Assembly (NCBI GenBank): GCA_017654735.1
Contig: JADPYG010000088.1
Span: 310,001-374,000 of the forward strand
Direction: 5' to 3'
Length of the DNA: 64,000 nt
Origin: Vishniacozyma victoriae
Lineage: Eukaryota > Basidiomycota > Tremellomycetes > Tremellales > Bulleribasidiaceae
Part shown: piece after piece, positions 58,524-64,000 of the stretch
Layout: every line of letters begins with the position of its first letter
How positions within the stretch are numbered: position 1 is the first letter of the stretch
Notes under the pieces: model-generated
Databases searched by the model: none
What the model saw: only the letters and a program-made list of their open reading frames with translations
Told to the model about the DNA's origin: nothing
Made by a program: the position numbers and the translations under genes

Positions 58524-60722
58524 ATGGTAGGTATCGCAGGTCTCTCGGCCCTTCTCCTCGCTATCTCTGGCGTAATCGCCGACCAGGTCGAGCTCGACTC
58601 TGCACTACATTCGCAGCTCCTCCTACAAGGTCGACCACAGGTTCCTCTGTACCGTGCTCTCCTCCGAGATGCTCAGAAGCAGCAGCAGGCTACTATCCAA
58701 TCGTGTGTTATCAGATCATACATTAAGTAGACCTTGCTAATCTTAGGAGCTCGCAGCAGATACTAGTAGCTAAAGATCGGTATGAAGCTCACTGCTTCCC
58801 CCAGAAGATCTCCCATTTCGACTCATCTGTGAATGGGACTTTCTGCCAGAGATACTGGATCGATGCTAGCGCTTATGAAGCTGGTGGACCAATCTACCTA
58901 CTAGATGGAGGAGAGACCAGTGGAAAGAATAGGTGAGCTACACAACCCTCATAGCACTTGGGCTGAATGGTAGACTTCAATTCTTGGATAATGGGATTCT
59001 ACAGATTCTGTCTAATGCGACTAATGGTTTATCGATCGTGTTGGAACATCGGTAAGCCCCCTCCTTGGGAATGTAGCTGATATTCAGATACTATGGAAAA
59101 TCAGTACCTGTTGAATCCCTTTCCACTGATGATCTGCGATTCCTGAACAACGCCGAGGCTTTAGAGGATTCAGCCTATGTACGTCTCTAGGTCAATCGCC
59201 GAGCAAGTACTGATGGGATAGTTCATCGAGAACTTCAAAGCCCCAAAGGGTCTCTTACCACTAGTCGAGGCCGATACTCTACACCCCTCAAAGTCCCCCT
59301 GGTTCTACTATGGAGGATCATATGCCGGAGCTCGAGCAGCTCATATGCGATCTCAATACCCCCACCTAGTCTGGGGAGCTATCGCTTCTTCCGGTACGTC
59401 CCTCCCTGTAAATCGTCCTGAACTTCGACTGACGAATAGCTGTGACCCACGCTCAAGTAAACTTCCCTCAGTACCACGATCCAATCATTAAATATGGTCC
59501 TGAGAAATGTATCGATACCCTCCTCCAGGCTGTTGAGAGTATTGATAAACTTTTGGATCTACCTGAACCAATGCCCTCACTAGTCAAAGGGCTGTTTGGC
59601 CTAGGAGGATTGAGCGATAATGCGGATTTCGGAGAGGTCATTTCGAGTCCACTCGGTCTATGGCAAGCTAAGAATTGGGATCCTGCTGGTGAGCCCCTCT
59701 CGTCTCCCGAAGGCCGAAGGAGATCATCGAGGAAGAACACTAAAACAACCAGTCGGATCTGAAGGGTTCTACGACTTCTGCGATGCTTTAACTGCCGGAG
59801 GGGCGGATAGTCAGATCGGCCTGATCAAGATGTGAGTCCCCCATCATTTTCAAGACTGACAGAAGCCCCGCGGAGATTATGAACTACGGAAACTACATTA
59901 AGAAGGTGCGTTTCAAATCGCTTCTCTAGTCTAGCGCTGATCAACCAGAACATGGTCGAGCGATGCCCAATTGGAGAAGATGGGAAACGGGATGTGGAAG
60001 AGGTACGTACTACTCACGTATATAGCTGACTGTAGTGTTTCGGATCTGGGGATGATGAGAAGTTCCAGGACACCGATCTTTCCCAGGTCTGGCGATTATG
60101 GCTTTTCCAGGGTGAGCTATCATTCCACCTCGTAGTCATGTACTAATGATAGTCTGCACTCAATGGGGTTACTTTATGCCAGCACCTCTCGATGGACCTA
60201 CCATCGTTTCAAAGCAGTGAGTCCAGCAACCTTCCCACTGAGACAAAGTGTTAAGTATCAGTGTGACCCTCGAACACTCTTCAAAGATCTGTAGACAGGC
60301 TTACCCACCCGGGAAACACTTTACTGTACCTCAATGGCCGGACGTTGAAGAAGTCAACCGCCGAGGGGATTTCGCACTTGAATACAGTCGATTGGCATAT
60401 ATCGATGGTGATCGTGATCCATGGCGATACTGCGTGAGTCACCTTTCCCTGTCAATTTCATATACTGATGAATAGACTCCACAGAGTGATATTGCCCCAA
60501 GGAGGGGATCTACCGTTGACAAGCCTATGCACCTTATCTTTGGTCAGTCCCCCAACACTTGTGTGGAATGCCGAGCTGATGATAGATGGTGTTCATCACT
60601 ATGATGAGAATGGGTTGACTGATCATTCCAAGGAACCTTCCAGGATTAGGGATGTTCATGCGTTTGAGATTAGCTTTATCACCGAGTGGATTGATCAGTT
60701 TAAGGAGGCAAAGGGGAAGTGA
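58524..60722 (+). CDS. Secreted serine carboxypeptidase of family S28 (prolyl-carboxypeptidase-like)
   Basis: Family S28 enzymes cleave after proline in acidic compartments or outside the cell. The ATG at 58524 starts a signal peptide (MVGIAGLSALLLAISGVIAD). The fold markers are ISHFDSSVNGTFCQRYWID, GGPIYLLDGGETSGKN, LEHRYYGKSVP and the nucleophile PWFYYGGSYAGARAAHMRSQ. The Asp comes in YIDGDRDPWRYC, and the His in VHHYDENG before the end (FISEW-like SFITEWIDQFKEAKGK). All three catalytic residues are present. Internal N-glycosylation sites occur (SVNGT, SNATNG). About eleven short introns were inferred from the standard signals. The first (about 58701-58747) joins TIQS to SSQQILVAKDRYEAHC in frame. 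The neighbouring gene on the left is divergent. Confidence 0.88.
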
Positions 60723-60848
60723 AAAGGGTAGCGAGTTTGTAGCCGAGGCAAAAGGAGCCAAAAGGAAGAACGTGGCTTGAGTAGTAGAATGAGCGAACTA
60801 TGCATGGTCCTAAACCAGGATGAGATGAGCGATGCATACCCCGATCGC

Positions 60849-61527
60849 CTACGATAACGAGATGGTAGCTCCTAGATCCGTCAAGGTCTTTTGCAATTTC
60901 TCTGCTTCCTCCTTTGGCAAATTCTCCTTCAAGGTTTGAGGTACAGACTCGACAAACTTCTTTGCCTGTTTTGTCAGTCATGGCTCATCGAAATATCCAA
61001 AGACAGGGAAGATAGACCCACCTCGACAAGGTTCATGTTTGGCATAATAGCTTTAACCTCCCTAATGATCTTTGCCTTTGCCCCAGCATCAAACTTCTCC
61101 AACTTGACCGTAAAGATAGTCTTCTCCTTTGGTTTCTCAACTTCCTCAGCAGCCTCAGCGGGAGCAGCAGCAGCAGCAGGTCCAGCAGATGGCATGGCAA
61201 CTTCCGTAATATTCAATTTCGTCTTTAATGCCGTTACTAGTTCTGAGACTTCTAGGAGGGAAAGGGTTGAAATTTGTTCGACTAGTGGGGCGATTTTAGA
61301 TGATGTTTCGGATGATTCGGCGAAATGACGGGAGGTGGATGCGAAAGATCGGTAGATGGGTGTAGGCTGTATTCTGCCTTGTTAGATTTCATCTTTAGTT
61401 TGGATAGGTATACATACCTAGATACAGAGGCGGTGCGCTCGGCAGCTCGCAGGAGAGTTCTAGTACATCGCTATGGATCAGCTACATGGTCGTATACAAC
61501 CATGACGGGCCCTGTACTCACAGACAT
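60849..61527 (-). CDS. MNP1: Mitochondrial large-subunit ribosomal protein bL12m (MrpL12/Mnp1)
   Basis: Forms the L7/L12 stalk of the mitochondrial ribosome and recruits translation factors. The first exon has only ATG-TCT (61522-61527). The spliced N-terminus is MSRCTRTLLRAAERTASVSR, an import sequence. It continues IQPTPIYRSFASTSRHFAES and KIAPLVEQISTLSLLEVSEL, the L12 N-terminal dimerisation helix. After an Ala/Pro hinge (GPAAAAAPAEAAEE) comes the C-terminal domain EKTIFTVKLEKFDAGAKAKI, IREVKAIMPNMNLVEAKKFV, ESVPQTLKENLPKEEAEKLQ and a last TLTDLGATISLS. The Lys/Glu spacing of the factor-binding helices matches bacterial L7/L12. Acceptor choice in the second intron (CAAGGCAG) is fixed by frame. 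Confidence 0.9.
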
Positions 61528-61661
61528 GATGAATATATGTATATATGGTATAATCACTTGACTATCTTACATGAAATCTCATCGAGGAATTCTCGAAATC
61601 CAACTACTCCCTTACTTAATCCACCCATTTAAGATATCACGCGTTCACGTCCCATTCAACC

Positions 61662-62180
61662 ATGTCCCACATGTCCTCATGCATAATGTCTGAATCAGAA
61701 CAACCCATCCCAAATGGGAGAGAAAGCCTCTCACCAGCTCCCACCTCAGCGGTCATTCCACCAGAAATCGAATCGACTTTATCGAGATTATCAGCTTATA
61801 GAGCTGTTAAAGGGGTCATGATACTTTCCCGTACCTCCACTTCCACCGAAGCTGGACCTGATGGAGGGATTGTACAGTGTACGGGGAGCATATTTGATGG
61901 AGAAGGTGGACAGAAGTATGCAAAGTTGGTCGAGGGGCTTGTTAGTGGTGCTACAAGGGGCGTTGGAGAATGTGATGAGGGAGTGAGTCCTCTTTTCCTC
62001 ATTGTCTCGGGCCAATGTCAGTAAGCGCTGATATCAGGATGAATTGAGGTTGATGCGTATACGAACCAAGCGACATGAATTGATCATTACACCTGGTATG
62101 CCCGACTCACACAGGCAGGACATAGCTGATGTCTAGACGAGAGATACATTCTGGTCGTTCTGCAAGATCCTGGACAATAG
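61662..62180 (+). CDS. Roadblock/LC7 dynein light chain
   Basis: Light chain of cytoplasmic dynein binding the intermediate chain. Exons: 61662-61982, 62038-62095 and 62137-62180. The fold is recognisable by PPEIESTLSRLSAYRAVKGV, MILSRTSTSTEAGPDGGIVQ, the helix KYAKLVEGLVSGATRGVGE, and the last strands DELRLMRIRTKRHELIITP and DERYILVVLQDPGQ. The order helix-strand-strand-helix-strand-strand is as in DYNLRB1. Three in-frame Mets near the start (61662, 61671, 61689) are possible; the third (MSESEQPI) gives the more usual length. The N-terminal region is somewhat longer than in animals, with a Ser/Pro-rich lead. Confidence 0.85.
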
Positions 62181-62618
62181 TCGGCAATTGGTTGAATGAT
62201 AGGATGAAGAAGGGAATATCCCGAGAAGCACGAGGTCAGATATTACGATAATGATAATGATGAGACGGCAGCTGGATATGCCATAAAGTAATGAATGTAG
62301 AAACACAGGGAGTGAATGAATTTGGATGCATCCTTTTCACGCCATGTTTTCTTTGAGCCCATGTCTGAGTAGTCCCGACCTCCCATGCAGCAGATATGTA
62401 TGCGTACAGTGCCGCTCTAATCCCTATGCATAGCACATTGTAGTCAATGGATGAGGTTAGGTGGGGGTCCGCCAAGAAGCCACGTGCATATCGCGTGCAC
62501 TTAGGCACATCTCCGCCACACTCCCCGGGGTTGTAACTCCGTCAAATTCCGTTACTGTTTCGCCCTTTGGTCTTTCGACGTGAATTCTTGAACTCGTCCA
62601 TCAATACATTCAGCCAAA
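62181..62618. promoter_or_regulatory. RPS14 upstream region
   Basis: No gene. The last 100 bases before the RPS14 ATG are pyrimidine-rich (CTCCGTCAAATTCCGTTACTGTTTCGCCCTTTGG), as is common near ribosomal protein gene starts. No TATA box is visible. An open frame on minus (62236-62508) has no supporting signal. Confidence 0.35.
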
Positions 62619-63210
62619 ATGGTAAGTATCACCCACGCCTCCATCAGTAGAACTAGACTGACATGACAGCCCCCAAAGAAGGTCAGAACCGAAAACGCTA
62701 CCGCCGTCTCCCTTGGACCTCAGATCCAGGAGGGTGAGCTTGTCTTTGGTGTTGCCCACATCTTTGCCTCGTACGTGAAACCACAATTTGGATAAGGATA
62801 GGACACTGATAGTCAGGTTCAACGACACTTTCGTTCACATTACCGATCTTTCTGGAAAGGAGACCATCTCCCGAGTTACCGGTGGTATGAAGGTCAAGGC
62901 CGACCGAGACGAGTCTTCTGTAAGTTTTACATACGCGCTATTCCAAATCAAAGCTAATATTTAGCCCTACGCCGCCATGTTGGCCGCTCAGGATGTCGCT
63001 GGAAAGTGCAAGGAAGTCGGAATCACCGCTCTCCACGTCAAGCTTAGGGCTACCGGTGGTACCCGAACCAAGCAGCCCGGTCCAGGAGGACAGGCCGCTC
63101 TCCGAGCCCTCGCCCGTGCCGGTATGAGGATCGGTCGAATTGAGGACGTTACCCCTACCCCATCCGACTCCACCAGGAGAAAGGGTGGTCGACGAGGACG
63201 AAGGCTCTAG
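62619..63210 (+). CDS. RPS14: 40S ribosomal protein S14 (uS11)
   Basis: Component of the small-subunit platform near the mRNA exit. Exons: 62619-62621, 62670-62770, 62817-62919 and 62965-63210. The first coding exon is the ATG alone, followed by an intron of 48 nt, then [20 protein letters not shown]. Further blocks are [80 protein letters not shown] and the terminal [20 protein letters not shown] with GRRL. The sequence is near invariant across eukaryotes, so the call is secure. The codon use is strongly biased (GGT, CGA, AAG), as expected for a highly expressed gene. Confidence 0.97.
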
Positions 63211-63651
63211 TTTCTTTTCTCGACATCAATCGATTGTTGGGATTTGGAGACTGGGGGTTGGAGTTTTTGTTGAAAATATTGGAATCAGGTCTTTTAGGAA
63301 TAGGAGTCTGTATGTGCCAATGGTCGTTACACATCGTCGATCGCTAGCACGCGTTGTGGTCATACCTTTCTAGTCTTTAGTGATGATAAAGTGATGATAC
63401 TTCCCGTGGCTACCTGCTTGATCGCGTCTTGCATAATCCTTCTCTTGTGCTTGTCTACTGGCTGACTATCCTTTCATTGGCTGACTATCCTTCGCTTGCC
63501 ATATTGCTACTGTGCTTCGAGACTTGTGGCTAGTTATCGTGGTGTTGTTGAGCAGAAGATGGGATCGTACATTCACAACAACAATCAAGTCAATTAATTA
63601 CCAGGATCTCAAAACTCATGAGTCTAGTGTACAACCAAGTTCCCAAACCAT
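63211..63651. other. RPS14 3' flank with a short tandem repeat
   Basis: No gene seen. TGGCTGACTATCCTT occurs at 63459-63473 and again at 63478-63492. The stretch lies between the stops of convergent genes. The CTGAC inside the repeat resembles intron branch sites, but no donor or acceptor suggests splicing here. Confidence 0.5.
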
Positions 63652-64000
63652 CTACTCATCGTATTCAGCATAATCAGCCCCAACTTCCCCACCCATCTCA
63701 TACCCAGCTCCACCATAATCATATCCACCTACAATCAGCTCTCCACCTCCTCACATGTCAAGAAATACTCACCTCGCTCATCATATTTCTCATTATCATC
63801 CTCCTTTTCATTCTCATCATCATCCTTTTCATCCATAACCTGTAATCCATCAAATCCACCACCTGGTCCATCTCCTGGATCAAGACCTAATTCTTTCATC
63901 GCTGCAAGATTTAGTCTGGAGGAGAAATTCTTTTGGGTCATTAGACCTTCCATTGCTTCTCGGGGGGTGTTGTAAGGTTGACTTCGTTTTTGTGGTCTTT
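63652..64000 (-). CDS. C-terminal end of an acidic protein, unidentified (partial)
   Basis: The minus-strand frame enters from the right edge with QKRSQPYNTPREAMEGLMTQ, then KNFSSRLNLAAMKELGLDPG and a Gly run, and a strongly acidic patch (MDEKDDDENEKEDDNEKYDE). A GTGAGT donor near 63771 and a TAG acceptor near 63727 join in frame to GGYDYGGAGYEMGGEVGADY and the end AEYDE, stop at 63652-63654. The part seen has no domain I recognise. The acidic, Gly/Tyr-rich end is typical of nuclear or RNA-associated proteins, which is a guess. The start is outside the window. Confidence 0.65.

Overview
The window is nuclear DNA from a basidiomycete fungus, most likely a tremellomycete (Cryptococcus, Kwoniella or Tremella type). 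The basis is direct: nearly every gene is cut by many introns of about 35-50 nt that start GTAAGT/GTGAGT-like and carry a CTGAC/CTAAC branch sequence a few bases before the AG. The families are eukaryotic and typically fungal: Npr3, Ste20-type PAK, septin Cdc3, Btn1/CLN3, Tof1, fungal cell-surface proteins. I see no mobile element, CRISPR array, rRNA or convincing tRNA. Exon borders were read by eye from splice signals and reading frame; coordinates given as gene spans include introns.

Layout. 1-9.5 kb: tail of an unknown gene, a Golgi-type apyrase (+), a large low-complexity protein not recognised (-), and the tRNA adenosine deaminase TAD2 (+). 9.5-22 kb: NPR3 (-), an APC15/Mnd2-like protein (+), an ELMO-domain protein (-), BTN1/CLN3 (+) with a duplicated decayed exon in one intron, and cytosolic glutamyl-tRNA synthetase (-). 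22-33 kb: a CRIB-containing PAK kinase (-), a long AT-hook protein with three copies of an unusual Cys motif (-), a DUF1746 membrane protein (+) and a DAGK-type lipid kinase (-).

33-50 kb: a TRAIP-like RING ligase (+), an MFS transporter with a GC-AG intron (+), a secreted thaumatin-like protein (-), septin CDC3 (-), U2 snRNP A' (+), an acyl-protein-thioesterase-like hydrolase with a signal peptide (-), a GPI-type surface protein (-), sedoheptulose bisphosphatase SHB17 (+), and a cyclopropane-synthase-like methyltransferase (-). 50-64 kb: Timeless/Tof1 (-), long-form RNase Z (-), an S28 serine carboxypeptidase (+), mitochondrial bL12m (-), a roadblock dynein light chain (+), RPS14/uS11 (+) and the C-terminal end of an acidic unknown protein (-).

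There is no operon logic. Genes are closely packed on both strands, several pairs are divergent with short shared promoters (APC15-like/NPR3, SHB17/surface protein, U2A'/CDC3), and most are housekeeping. The most notable items are the exon duplication inside BTN1, the triple Cys-motif/AT-hook protein, a TAAT-rich hairpin cluster upstream of the apyrase, and a small locus at 58 kb where the two strands give conflicting coding signals.
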